Shown here piece after piece: positions 46,334 to 58,379 of a stretch of 64,000 nucleotides of DNA. Each line of letters begins with the position of its first letter. Position 1 is the first letter of the stretch. The notes below the pieces were generated by a model. The model saw only the letters and a program-made list of their open reading frames with translations, was not told where the DNA came from and did not search any database. The stretch is from Nansenia antarctica (lineage: Eukaryota; Chordata; Actinopteri; Argentiniformes; Microstomatidae): positions 15,310,434 through 15,374,433 of the forward strand of contig OZ022351.1 in assembly GCA_963989245.1 (NCBI GenBank), written 5' to 3'. A program made the position numbers and the translations under genes.

Positions 46334-47867
46334 CACAGCGGGTGGGCCCCGTACCTAATGCGTAAAGAAACTGAGCTAACTCCGCTCATCAAGGTTTTCT
46401 AGGCCAGTGCGATGAAATCAAGAGAAGGGATAGACCGCACGTCCTCACTCTGTCCAGAGTGGGAGAAACGAGGCTGACAAGAAGGAATGCATATGTGAGG
46501 GTAAACCACCCGGTAAACCACCCGCAAACGGGGTAGCCTATGGCTGAGCGAGGGAGGAGGATACACAAGCATGCTACACTGTTTACAGTTGTCTGTTTAC
46601 ATTTGATAGTTTTCAATGTATTGTTTACAATACAGAGGCTTACCACAGCTCTAAACAATCTGTGGACACCCAAACGTTGGACATCGACTACTCATAATAA
46701 ATGAAGATGTTTTGGGAACTGTCGTGTTGCTTGCTTTGTTATGAACGAGCTAGTCGCTAGTTGGCTAACGCCAAACTCACTACTTCTCTTCCTCTTTTTT
46801 TTCTATTATCGTCTTCTCTCTTAGGCCCACTTCCCCGCTGACCCTCATCAAGGGCAGCAATGCAGTATTCAACTACCTGGATCATTTCTTCACCAACTAT
46901 GGAGTTGGAAAAACATGCCTAGTTACCAGCACTTTAGCTAATTATCATTGTCATGTATTAGCTAATTTATTTTATGAACATGGTGTGGTAGTATTTTAGG
47001 AATATGGAGTGCCAGTAACTGTGGGCAATATTTTACTGTACTATCTTCCTTCTATTGCAGCTTTGATGCAGAAAAGACATCACCCCCCCCCCCCCCACCT
47101 CACCAGACTCCACAGAAGCTCAGAACATGACTGTCTGTTTGTAGCTGCAGGACCAAGGCACAGCAGATCCTCTCGCACACCGCAGCCACTTTTGTTTGTT
47201 TGCTGTGTTATTAGTCACACTTATTACATTCTCCTTTGTGCCACACACATTTACAATTGTCTGTGTTGATTTATGTTTTGAGTTCACGCAATCTTGGTTG
47301 AATCATTTCAATAATAACAGTGTCAGTTGACATCACATCACATTCAGTTGCTGCAGTCTCTTCAGTCAAGGCATTGCTCTGGAAAGGCAATAAAGTGCAG
47401 TGTTAGAAAGCCAGAGATTTAAGCTGGCTAATTAGCCTACGTAATAACAAGAGCATCATCAACAGCCTCAATAGAAACCGAGTGCTCATTGAAATACACC
47501 ACACTCTCTGGAAATATTTTGCTGAATAAGAAGAATAGTTGGGCATAGATACAGCATTTTGAACTGTGTCATAATTGATTAGTTATTGGTAGTCAATTCA
47601 CAGACCTTACATTCTTATCTGCGTATAGTCTTCTCAGCAACAACCATAATGCCTCCATAATAAGAAGCTGGCTAATCTGACCAAGGCCTGGCCTATCTGA
47701 CCAAGTGACTACACTGTCAGATATTGACAGCTGACAACTGTCAGTCTAGTGAGGAGGTGGGTGAGGTTAACCAGCTATTGTTACTGCCCATTACTTGGCT
47801 GTGCAGAAGTGTGAAAAACTAGATCCTTAAAAGGCTTTTTCTTAGGTTTGTGATTTCAGGGGTACCA

Positions 47868-48545
47868 ACATTCAAATACGCATATGTGACGCAAGCCAGT
47901 CTAGAGGTAAACCAGTCGCAAGCCCGAAAGGCTCGAAAATGAAAGTGAAAGTTATTGTGTCAACAACATCTGTTTTTTGTTTTTTTTCATAATACGCAAC
48001 TCGAAGTTTTGATGTACCCATTCGATATAATAAACAACAGTTTAACACGGTCACTGTTCTCGTTTGCCTAGGCTACTGGTAAGGGAGACTTGATTTGTAA
48101 ACATACTTTCGTTTTGGGATGTGTTCAAAAGCAAGGACTGTTTGATCATCTAATTTGGTGTAGTTATGTGTTTTTAGCATGTTGATGTTCTATCAGCATG
48201 TTGTAATGTTATAAAAATGCAGTTAGACGTTCGTAGTGATGTGCCATTGTTAGCCGCTAGCTCACAGCAGCCTTTGTTGCAGTTACTTTGTTGTAGTCAC
48301 TTTTCTCCCATGCTGTGTTTGAGGTGTACCAACATTCAAATACGTATAGGCCTACCCTCTTCAACCTTTTTTCAGATTTCAATGTATGACACATCATTTG
48401 AAAGCTTACAATCTGTAGTTTCAGAACATGTAAGCAACTGGTTTATCAAAACACTGTCTGGTGTCACGTATCGTCTTCAACGTTTTTCAGATTTCAATGT
48501 ATGACACATCATTTGAAAGCTTACCATCTGTAGTTTCAGAACTAA
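47868..48545 (+). repeat. Dispersed repeat family R2, copy 3
   Basis: Colinear with 51720-52130: GGCTACTGG, GTGTTCAAAAGCAAGGACTG, GATGTTCTATCA, GCAGTTAGA, then GTGTACCAACATTCAAATA and CAGATTTC..TGTATGACACATCA. A block of about 55 bp (CAGATTTCAATGTATGACAC onward) is duplicated in tandem at 48373 and 48488. Confidence 0.75.
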
Positions 48546-49114
48546 CTTTTTTTTGTGAGCCAACACTTCCATGCACAGATTGCAGTCTGTATCCCTGTAC
48601 CACTGTGCATAAAACCCAGGGGGAGACTGCTCCTTTTCATGGATGGGGATGGCCCAGGAACCAACAACATTGAGTTTCACTGTGGCATATATGATAGGCT
48701 CACCACACGTACTTCCCTGTGTGACTCATGTTGAGTAGAGGGGGGGGCCTCTTTTCCAAGAGCCTCGTCCATCTTCCCCATGGAGAAGTTGTTGGACGCA
48801 TACAGAGACGTCACTCTCATCATTCTCATAGTGAGAAAGCTCTACCTCCGTAGCACGGGGTACCCCAGGGCTATGTGAAGGCTCGCTAAGAGTGGAAAAT
48901 AATTGATGATCGATTCTCTTTCAGTCGACTCGGTTTGACTCCTCACTATTGGACACATGCTCTTGTGTACCTTTCGTTGAGGATCCCTATTCAATCACGC
49001 CTAGCACAGACCCACTCACCCAATAAAGGATGTGGCAATTTCATCCTTTCACTCCACATTCGTTGACTGTCCAAAGTGTACTCTAATTGTATTCTTGTAG
49101 CTAGCTACAATTCT

Positions 49115-49494
49115 TCTTCTTCTTCGGCGTATGGGTTGTTGTTCTTCCTCTCCACTCCACCAGGCTCGGGGCCGAGGGGCTACCCTTTTACCACCCCGAG
49201 ACCTGGTTGAGGGGCTCACCCGGGCTATATTTCTGGACACCCCTCCAGAAGCCACGTCATCGTCTCGTCATCTAGTACCGACAGACCATGCATCCCGTTG
49301 GGTGGGTGGTACACCGGGCAATCCAGGATAATATGGTCTGCGGTTTGGTCCTCTGCGCCACACTCGCACGACGCATTTGGGGCCAAGCCCCATCTATGCA
49401 TTGATGAGCGGAAACGCCCGACGCCGGTCCGGAGACGATTGAGCCTCACCCAGGATAGCCTTGGCAAGTCTATGCTACAATGTAACTTTTCCAC
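49115..49494 (-). pseudogene. LINE 3' coding end with cysteine-rich motif
   Basis: The minus strand reads LPRLSWVRLNRLRTGVGRFR, then MHRWGLAPNASCECGAEDQT and ADHIILDCPVY, then VLDDETMTWLL. This is the C-terminal reverse-transcriptase zinc-finger-like region (CxC...H...C) found in fish LINEs of the I/Nimb-like or jockey group. A (GAA)n tail at 49110-49125 marks the 3' end. About 375 bp survive, so it is a strong 5' truncation. Confidence 0.7.
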
Positions 49495-49769
49495 CGACAG
49501 ACCTACAATTCTCCTGGGGCGTTAGGTTATCTCTACTAGAAATCTGCGGTGCCTTTATGAATGTATAGGTTTATGTATAGGTATGCTTGAGGTATCAGGC
49601 CGTGAAGATGAGCATGAAGGACAAGGAAGTCTACACCTCTGTCCTCCTTCTCAAGGCCCTTCCCCAGCAGCCCAGTCACCCCCAGCAACCCTCACATGCA
49701 GCTCTAAAAGCAGCTTTAAAATCATGCACACACACAAGATTATATGGATGGAAACCTGGGTGTACCTAC

Positions 49770-49906
49770 CAACCTCCGAGGCCATCACGGTAATGTTGTG
49801 CCATGGCATGTCCTCTCTGTCCAGGCTCTGGGTTGTCTTTATGACTCCGCTTTCCACATCAATGTGGAAATACTTATCGCCATCATCACTGCGGTCGATG
49901 AAATAT
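49770..49906 (-). CDS. cdh20: Type II cadherin, EC4 exon
   Basis: This 137-nt exon follows AG at 49908-49907. Its first base completes an Arg codon, and it ends with a single G before GTAGGT. It encodes YFIDRSDDGDKYFHIDVESG, then VIKTTQSLDREDMPWHNITV and MASEV. LDRE is the calcium-binding block of EC4. The length is canonical. A second GT two codons upstream (GTTGGT) was rejected because only the chosen donor joins in frame to DNPSLL. Confidence 0.94.
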
Positions 49907-51604
49907 CTATTTTGAGAGGAAAGGCAAGCTTAGAAGTGCATGATTATCGACTCTTCACACTCATGTCAGACATCTGTGTGCATCTTGTTGACGTGACATT
50001 GACTACTTGGTACTATCCACTTGTGTTGAAGATTTACTCTATGGCATGTATGTGTGTTTCATGTATTGTTTTGTGTGATAGTAACATTGTATTAATGGTT
50101 TTCTAGTCAAACAAAAGAATTAAAATGACAGTTTCAGCTGTTGTCCTTGTGACTAAATGAATGAAATTAATACTGACTGTGTACTTGCTAATTTACTTTT
50201 TAATGATCCATTTACACCTCTAATCCAGCATTCATTTTCCTAACTAATACATGTTGGCAATTTCCAATTGACATGAACAAAATACTACAGTAATTGGAAG
50301 ATGCAACGGGGAAAACGTAATAAAGCAAGGATTGCATTCATTTGACATAATTAATTAATCCTCGCATAGCGTGCTAAGTGTAGCAGGCACTCAGCAGAAA
50401 TGCTTTGCAGCAAGATTACTTTGAAGAAAATAAAAACAACATGGTGGTTTCATGGCCAATTAGCAATGCTGTTCTGATATCCAGTACAAAGGGACAGTAC
50501 ACGAAAATAGTATTGATTTCAAAATATCATCTACAATGCCTGGTATGGTATCACTATGTATCTTGTTCAGCCTGATAGCTTCCTCTTTCACCAACAATGA
50601 CCCAATATTCTCCATCCGTTGTGTTTCTACCAAGGAAGACCCTCTCATGAATGGCATTTAATAACAATTAGTTTAAAATGTATACAGTTTCAAGTGCTGG
50701 AGGTATGTGGTCTGTTGTTAACACTAGCTATGTTATTATTGTTATGGTCTAGTCCAAATTGATGGATAGAACAATGATACAACAAAGCCAGTGAAGGTAC
50801 ACTCCCTATTTCACAAATCTGAAATTTGCCAATGGTTAGATGGTCCTGACTGCTGAACCATGGAGTTGTCAGCTACTGTATGCATCATGGAGGTGTCATG
50901 AATGAAAGCACTCTGGCCTCTAGGGTTATATAAGACTCCCCCACCTTGTTTGGCAATAAAACATGGCACTTGCATATCAACATTTGAAATGTCAGTAAAA
51001 AGTAGCATTGCTTCATAGAATCGTAATAATGAGCAAAAGCAACACCAATGATCAAAGACAGGCAATATCAGTCCCTATTGCATTCCGACGCCAACTCACG
51101 GAATGTTTTTGCGTGCGTTGTTTATTCATTTCTTTTTCAGTTCAAATGCATCTTATCCAAGCACTTCAAATTGTCTTCCCCTGTCTGTGATGAACATTGA
51201 GGGAGCAGTAAGAAAAACATGGACGAAGGGGAGGACTGTAGGACCCTTTCATATTTAGATGTTCTTTTGTTCACCTCAAATACTTTTACATATCTTAAGA
51301 TTATTATGTGTATCAACCATTTAATTGTTATTACCCACCACCTACTTGAACATCTGTTATTATTCATAGTGGCCTAAAGAGCTAACTTTAGACAAACATG
51401 TTTGAACGACAGATGGGGGCTTCAATAATAAATGCATTAGAGATAGACGTTAGATAGCTGTGTGAGTGGAAATGTGTGACATATCTAATAGTGCCACTAG
51501 TAACTGAGTTGACACACCACTCGTGAGTGGTGTCTATGTTGTCTGGACACGTGAATCAACTATTGGTTGATGCCTATCGAAGGGGGCTGGGGGCAGACTG
51601 CATT

Positions 51605-52170
51605 TGACATGGTCTGGTGAGAAGGTCGGCATGTTGGCAATTCTCAAGTCGCACAAATGACCAAAAAGCTTCTTTAAAAAATTAAATAATAATAATAATA
51701 TTATGAAAGTTGTTAGATGAGCTCACTCGATATAACAAACAACAATTTTAGGATCACTAAATACTTAATAATTTGTGAATTGGATTCCCTGTATCATAGG
51801 GAGCCGTAGGCTACTGGCTAAGTGAATGGCTTGTAAACAAACGTACGTTTTAGGACGTGTTCAAAAGCAAGGACTGTGTGATCCTCTAGTTGTTGGATGT
51901 TCTATCATCATAATGTTGTGATGTGCCAAACATGCAGTTAGATGTTCATAGCGATGTGCCTTCTTACCTGCCGCTACTAGCAGCTGTTTTGCGTGTGTTT
52001 TGATTCAGAGTGAGTTTCTCCCATTCTCTGTTTGAGGTGTAGCCTACCAACATTCAAATAAGCATGTCTGCTTCAACTATTTTCTGATTTCTGTGTATGA
52101 CACATCAATACAATCTGCACTTTCATAATCTGGAAAAAAACAGAAAAATGACCTTGCCCTACTTGAGGAC
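51605..52170 (+). repeat. Dispersed repeat family R2, copy 2 (longest match)
   Basis: Matches copy 1 over both ends and copy 3 in the middle, so it best represents the family. It starts near GGTCTGGTGAGAAGG and ends near TTGCCCTACTTGAGG. There is an (AAT)n patch at 51686-51700. No open frame or terminal repeat is recognised. Confidence 0.85.
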
Positions 52171-52662
52171 ACTGTCACATATGGTAAAGCTCCTGTATTG
52201 CACTGGCTTGGGAAAACATAAAGGACTTAGCTAATAGCCAAGCGCATTCCATTATATTGTGGTCCATACAGATGCAATGTGTCGTGTTTTCCCCTTCACT
52301 TAGGCCCCTACGGCTCTGTGTTCATCCCTACGGCCCCTTTTTACACGTTCACTTGCAGGGTAAAGGTGTCTCAATTCTTGTTTTCACGTAGGGGTAGGGC
52401 TTCCTACAGCTCCGATCTGAGATTTTTGATGACCAGACTCTGAATGGAGCCATAGCCCTGTGTCTTGTGAAATCCCAGAATGCCTTGCGAATCATCAACA
52501 ACCACAAATGTAATTCTTTTTATTTTTCATCATTGGTAAAGATTTGAAAAATGATGATAACAATTGTATTATCTTACTTTAATGTAATTTGTACAATGTA
52601 TTATAGACCTTTTCTTTATAACAAGCATAACAAAGAAATTGCTATTATGCCGATGTGCTGTT

Positions 52663-53510
52663 CAAGTTTCAAGTTTATTGTTACGTCACATTACACAAGT
52701 GTAACAGAGTAAAATTCGTAGGCTTCGGATCCTGACATTGCATTGCAGCACAAGACATAGGGCATAATAATTCAAGCATAATTAAAGATGAAAAAGTGTA
52801 CAGGACATAAAAAAATAGGCATACTACAAGATATGGTGGCAATAGTACCGGTAAGACAAGACAGGTTACACTAATGGTGCCACTAGTGATAATAGAGAGT
52901 TCATAGTAGTAAAGTGGCTTGAGTTTAGGATTACTGTAGTCCATGTACATGGGGAGAGTTAGGGGAAGATAGTCAATTGTCTACAGTGGGCTTATTCAAG
53001 AGCCTGATCGCCTAGCTGTTTGTTAGCCTTTGAGTCTTGGCCTCAGCCTGAGGCTCCGGAAGACGCCTCGTCTTTTGGATGGCATCGGTTTGAACAGGCT
53101 GTGGTTGGGATGGCTGGGGTCTTTGATGATCCTCCAGGCTTTGCTGACACACTGTTTGTCGGATCTATCCTGGATGGAGGGAAGCTTACATCCGGTGATG
53201 CGCTTGGCTGTCCGTACATCCTCTGTATTTGCTTTGCAGTTGAGGGCAGTGCAGTTGAGGGCAGTGCAGTTGAGGGCAGTGCAGTTGCCATTCCAGGCCG
53301 ACCACTCCTCCTGAAGTCCACCACCAGCTCCTTGGTCTTGTCAGTGTTGAGAGAGAGGTTGTCTGCTCACTTCGGAAGTGAGAGCAACAGGGCGATAGTC
53401 ATTTAGGCAAGTTACCTTGTTCTCTTTCGCCACAGGGACAATGATGGCTGACTTGAAGCAGGACAGAACTACACCTGTGGAGAGAGTTGAGAATGTGCGT
53501 GAGCACGCCA
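52663..53510 (-). pseudogene. LINE fragment, minus copy, with internal RT deletion
   Basis: On the minus strand: CFKSAIIVPVAKENKVTCLN DYRPVALTS (reverse transcriptase), then an abrupt jump to LSLNTDKTKELVVDFRRS, then a 15-bp triplication (ALNCT repeats, 53236-53285), KRITGCKLPSIQDR, HPNHSLFKPMPSKRRGVFRS LR. The 3' UTR runs to 52663 (AATAAACTTGAAACTTG). The catalytic FADD region is deleted. The family is Rex/L2-like and the same as the plus copy next to it. Confidence 0.8.
53236..53290. repeat. 15-bp triplication
   Basis: GCAGTTGAGGGCAGT is repeated three times with a partial fourth, inside the minus-strand LINE copy. It keeps the reading frame (ALNCT units). Confidence 0.95.
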
Positions 53511-53529
53511 GCCAAGTGTGCCTATGCCG

Positions 53530-54735
53530 ACCCAACCACAGAATACATCATGCCATTGGAGCGCGATTCACATTTCCGCTCCAGAACAAGATGCACTGCC
53601 CTCAACCGCAAAGCACTGCAGAGGGTGGTGTGGACAGCCGAGCGCATCAGTGGATGTGAGCTTCCCCAGCCACCCCAACCACAGTGTGTTCGAACTGATG
53701 CCGTCCAAAAGTCAAAGCCTCTTCCGGAGCCTCAGGGACAAAACTCAGAGGCTAACCGACAGCTACTTCCCCCAGGTGATCAGGCTCATAAACAAGCCTA
53801 CTGAATACAAATTACTATTATCCCCAAGCACTTCCCATGTATGCAGACTACCTACCCTTAAGCACACAGTCACTTTATTCAACGGGTGCAATACTCATGA
53901 CATTTATACTCTGTACTATTTTATTTTGTACGATTTGTACTGCTAAATGGTGTCCTGTCTTATTTGCACTCACAACGTGTCACTTGTCCAGTTGCTCACT
54001 TATGTCTTGTAACTATTGTCACTTTATTTATCTTGACTTATCTTGCCTTATTGTCTTTGCGCTGCAATGTAAAGGAACTGAAGCCTACACATTTTACCCT
54101 CTTACACTTGAAACTCTGCTGGCTGGCTCATTTCCCTGTTCATGTTTCCGCAAACATTTCCAATCTAAATAACAACTGCATTCTCAACCACACAGTTCCT
54201 TTGCTAGTTTCAAGGCCATGTAACAGAGACATTTGCTGGATAACAGCATCAGAATTATTGACAGATTCATTGTTTCAGTTAAAAGTAGTTTGCATTGAGC
54301 AAGTGGAGGGAGAGAGAGGAGGAGACACTATTCTGAATTGTCATTGCAGTCAAAAGAGGGTGCAATCCTGCATAGACATACCCTTTTAACTTTTTTTGTG
54401 TGTTTTATAATCCAATTTGATCTATTTTTACCTACTTTATTGTTAGTCCTCCTGGTCTTTCAGTCATTAGTCACTCAGTTACTTTATCTCATTCCTTTTA
54501 TTACATTTGAGGTTTTAGTTTACCATGCATTAGTCTCTACGGTCCTTTTATGGTTTACTGTTTGAACCTCTGTGGCCGGTATATCCATATCCTTTAGTGT
54601 TGTCCTAGTGTCTTGTTAATTTTATTATCTTTTCTGCCTTTATTTATTTGTTATTTTCCTGTGAAGCTCTTTGTGTTTCCTTCATGTATGAAATGAGCTA
54701 TACTGTGTACAAGTTTAACGTTTGATTTGATTAAC
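53530..54735 (+). pseudogene. LINE fragment, plus copy, same family
   Basis: Plus-strand frames read LNRKALQRVVWTAERISGCE L, then HSVFELMPSKSQSLFRSLRD KTQRLTDSYFPQVIRLINK. These match the SLFKPMPSKRRGVFRSLR end of the minus copy. A long 3' UTR follows to a TTTGATTTGATT tail at about 54735. The two copies face each other head to head across about 20 bp at 53510-53530. Confidence 0.8.
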
Positions 54736-55029
54736 GTTTGACGTTTTCTTTTCAGCTGACACTAGAGCAGCCACGAGGGGTGACCCCTGTGAGTATCCTT
54801 CCATTTTCAAAAGCACATCAGGATAAGCGAATTTCAAGCTATTTTGTCGTTTTTCCGTGTAGGAAGCAGGCTAATTTACAAGCGGCCAACTAGTCGCCGT
54901 TGTGTGTAAATGGCAGCTTGACTGTTGTAAAGAGGATCAGCATCTTGAGCATCATGTGATGTGACCCCCGTGGCGGCTCCTTTAGTAGGTAAAAAAGGCA
55001 CGGCTGTTCTAGTGTTAAGTGGAACAGAC

Positions 55030-55150
55030 ATTGGACAGCAAAGCAGCGGGTCTAGATGAGATACCCGGTGGCGTCCCCAGAGCATGTGCAGACAAGTAGG
55101 CAGCCGTGTTCAGGGACATTATTCAACCTCTCCCTGTCCCACTCTGTGAT
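55030..55150 (+). pseudogene. LINE reverse transcriptase fragment
   Basis: About 120 bp reading KAAGLDEIPGGVPRACADK then AAVFRDI, a decayed form of the KA.GPDGI.GRVL..CADQLAGVF block seen intact in the LINE at 38040-40439. It has at least one stop. Confidence 0.6.
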
Positions 55151-56544
55151 CCCCACGGACCAACCCCCCACCACCAAGGCAACCACCGTTGTATTTATAC
55201 AGGGAAACACCTGACTGAGACCAGTGTCTCCTTTTCAGCAGGTGTCCTGTTACAGGGAACAAACAAATCAAAGAAAGACACAATAAAATACCACAGTTTA
55301 TAAGAACACCTCAATGGAAGACACAACACTACCCACATGTACAATCCTCCCTAAACAGATCCCTCACCAAATGATTGCAATTTATTGATAAAAAAGGGCT
55401 GCATTTTAGAATCGATCAGGGACAATATTTTAGCTAAACAAGAACGCCTCGAAATTGGGCAGGAATTATTCAAAATCACTGGGATAACCCCCCGTATGAA
55501 GAGGAAGTACATTGGCTGCCTTCCAAACTCTTGGAAAGAGAACTAAAGAGACGAGACTCTTGATTGCATCTGTTGTTGTATTCAGTGTCCAATAAAGACA
55601 GGGTGCCAGGAGAGATCTGCGTGAGAGCCTTGTGCTACAAGTCTATGAGGAAGACTGAGACACCACACAGTTTCAGTGTAGGCAGGAAGCTGGGTAACTG
55701 TACGTACATCCCCGTTCAGTTAAGAGTTAGCTAGACAAATACAATAAGTGACCACTGCTGATATACACCATCAGGCATTTCTAATCAGTATTTTTTTTTT
55801 CTTTCTTAGATCAAGCTACGGGATGCCTCGCCAGTGGTGATGACGCACAACCGGTGCTCCTGTGTGGCAGGGACTGTTTTGTGCAGTCACACAGTGGCAT
55901 TGTTATTCCAAACGGCTACTTACTCACAACTTAATGTGACATTTGTGCCCCCTGTGCACAGAATCAGAACAGTAGTGGCACAAACCACGAACAAACTGTA
56001 ATTTAAATTAGGTTAAAGTGTTAAAGTTTATTTATTGGACACTGTGTTTTGATTTAAAGTGACTCCGGCCACAGTAAAAGTGTTCTTTATTATGGTGTGA
56101 AGCCAGGACCCATAAACTCTATGGTGTTCACCAAGCCAGTACAAAACAGGATGGTCCAGACCGGAATATGGTAATTTGAGCTGTAAAAATGCATATATTT
56201 GTTTATTAACAATAACAATATATTTATTTATTATATATTGAAATTCGTTATTGGGAATAACCCCTTGAGATGAAGCATCTCATGTTCAAGGGGTCCGCAC
56301 ACTTTTATTTACATATGTATAATCTGTACAGCCATTCATTAATATAATTTATATAAGAAGTATCTGACCCTTTGACAGGATTCATCAGGATTACTCGTAT
56401 AGAAACATACATATCTCTGCAAATAGCGATGTACAATGATGTACTCTATTTTCTCCTCTTTTTTTTTAGGATTGTTTATCATATTTGACTTATTCTACTC
56501 TACTATTTACTGTACACACATCTGGGAGGAGGTTGCTGTTCCTA

Positions 56545-56980
56545 TGGCCGGTTGCATAAAGAAGATTAAGACTGGTCTGAGCCTTAGACTAGTCTTATAT
56601 TCTCAGGTTAGACCAGTCTAATTAATTCATTTTAGTCTGGGCTAGTAGCTAGCTAACACTGTAACTCCAGTGCGGTAAACTACTTCACTGGTTAAAACTG
56701 CTAAGCAGTATACTTATCTCCACATTATATTCCTCCAATATATACATACGTTTTCAGCAGAAGAAAATTGAGTTGATCTCTCATATCTTCATGTTTTTTT
56801 CTTCTGTCAAGTGTCTTATTTTACCTAGAATGCATTGCGTGACAGGCTATCTAAGTCCGTCTTACATTAGTCACTCATAGGCTAGCTTTATGCAACAGGA
56901 ACATTTTAGAGTCTATAGCAAGACTGACTTAAAGTGAGATCTATGTCTAAGACTGGGTCTAATCTTTATGCAACCGGCCC
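56545..56980. mobile_element. Harbinger-type MITE with 3-bp duplication
   Basis: Inverted ends (T)GGCCGGTTGCATAAAG and CTTTATGCAACCGGCC(C), with CTA on both sides (56542-56544 and 56981-56983). The subterminal parts are also palindromic (GACTGGTCTGAGCC..AGACTAGTC). GGGCCGGTT ends with 3-bp duplications are typical of PIF/Harbinger elements. It lies about 100 bp beyond the end of a related transposase pseudogene. Confidence 0.8.
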
Positions 56981-57085
56981 CTACAGTAACAGTGCAGTGA
57001 CATTCATCTCTAATCTATATGGCGGTTTGGTTAGTGATGGTCACTAGGGCCACCGGTAGTGAAGCCCTAATCCATGTGTTATGTC

Positions 57086-57800
57086 TCACTTAGCCCTTTT
57101 TTTTTTTTTTACTAATGCCTTGTTCTGGTCATTTGACAGCATACATGCTACTGAAAACAGCTGGTTGATGTTGTAGGCATGTGAAAGGGGGATGACGCTA
57201 TCAAAAAGCTTGTTTTGTTTGATCCTCCTAATAACACGCTCTACATGCGCCCTCAGTCTGGCTATGGCCGGTGTCTCCCTAACCTGGTAGGCTGGCATTT
57301 GCTTCTGCACACCTGGACAGAAAGGGTGGGCAGCACACCTTGTATTTGTGTAATTTGTATTAACAATCACTGATTAGGAACCTCTTATCTATCATCACTG
57401 CCACATCTTCAGTCAACATCCCAGCTATTCCTGACTGTTTGAATATCTCCTTATCACTAACCGAACCACCATATAGATTTCACTGCACCGTGTGTAGCTA
57501 TGCCAACCATGCAGGGCTTTCATGGTGCAGTTGGATTTGTAAGCAGAGTACATCTCACTTTGGAGGAGGGGTGCAGAAGGTGTTTGACACCTCAGCTCTG
57601 GACAATCGAGGATCACCTGGGTGTCTGAGAAATCGGCGAATACCGCAGGTAGATAAGCTTCTATTTCTGCAGGTGTAAGCCAAATGAATTGTGACCCCAG
57701 TGCAGTGGCTAGAAAACGTGTCCATGTTGCAATAATGCGGCTCACTGCGGATTGGTGTACATTAAATCGATGCGCCAGGTCTCTCTCCTTCAAAAGACAA
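57086..57800 (-). pseudogene. DDE (DDE_Tnp_4) transposase pseudogene, ISL2EU/Harbinger-like
   Basis: On the minus strand: a helix-turn-helix LKERDLAHRFNVHQSAVSRI (HTH_Tnp_4), WLTPAEIEAYLPAVF, the first catalytic Asp in VILDCPELRCQTPSAPLLQS then EMYSAYKSNCTMKAL, after a frameshift SVSDKEIFKQSGI and a MIDKRFL block (second Asp), and after another shift RLRAHVERVIRRIKQNKLFD with the catalytic Glu, ending INQLFSVACMLSNDQN. Two or more frameshifts mean it is dead. With the THAP part at 58380-58923 it forms one broken gene. Confidence 0.87.
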
Positions 57801-58199
57801 GGAAAAGAAAGAACTTGTCGATTGGCTCAGAAAAAATGGTTACTCCTTAAGCTAGTAGCACTACCAACTCCATATGAATATCCCCATCTCTGGCTCTGTA
57901 ACTACTATACCCTGGTGTACTGTCCTGCCATAGACCATTCATTGCGCCAATGTCTAGCCTACCGTTGACAGACGTGCATGAGTGACCACTTCATTCGTCT
58001 CGGCAGCTGACTTGGCTCTTGTGACTCGGACCACTTTATAAATGGAAGGCTCAATCAAAAACCAAAGACATGGGCTACACCAGGTCATGGATTAATTATG
58101 ACATAGGTAAACAAACGTTGTATTAGGCTACACTGATGACAGCATTTGTATAATTGAACTTGTGTTTACCGCGGTTAATGTCAAGCAGTTAGCTGGACT

Positions 58200-58376
58200 A
58201 GATAGCCTACAACTTCCGCACACCCCGCACACCCAGGACACGGTCTCTTCGCCCCGCTCCCCTCAGGCAGGAGGGTGCGCTCTCTAAAAACTGTGAAGGC
58301 ATGCACACAGCACACATGCACACAGCTTTTTCCCCACAGCCATCCGGCTCCTAAATGCTGCTGATTCTGATTCTTA
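58200..58376 (+). pseudogene. LINE C-terminal coding fragment
   Basis: The plus strand has LFAPLPSGRR-like sequence, then a shifted region, and the ending RLLNAADSDS followed by TAG. It is the last part of a fish LINE ORF2. It is inserted between the THAP/coiled-coil and DDE parts of the transposase pseudogene. Confidence 0.6.
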
Positions 58377-58379
58377 GAC

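Noticed and set aside
52663..54735. Single twin-primed LINE insertion
   Set aside because: Both arms have their own 3' UTR and overlapping coding content, so they are two copies.
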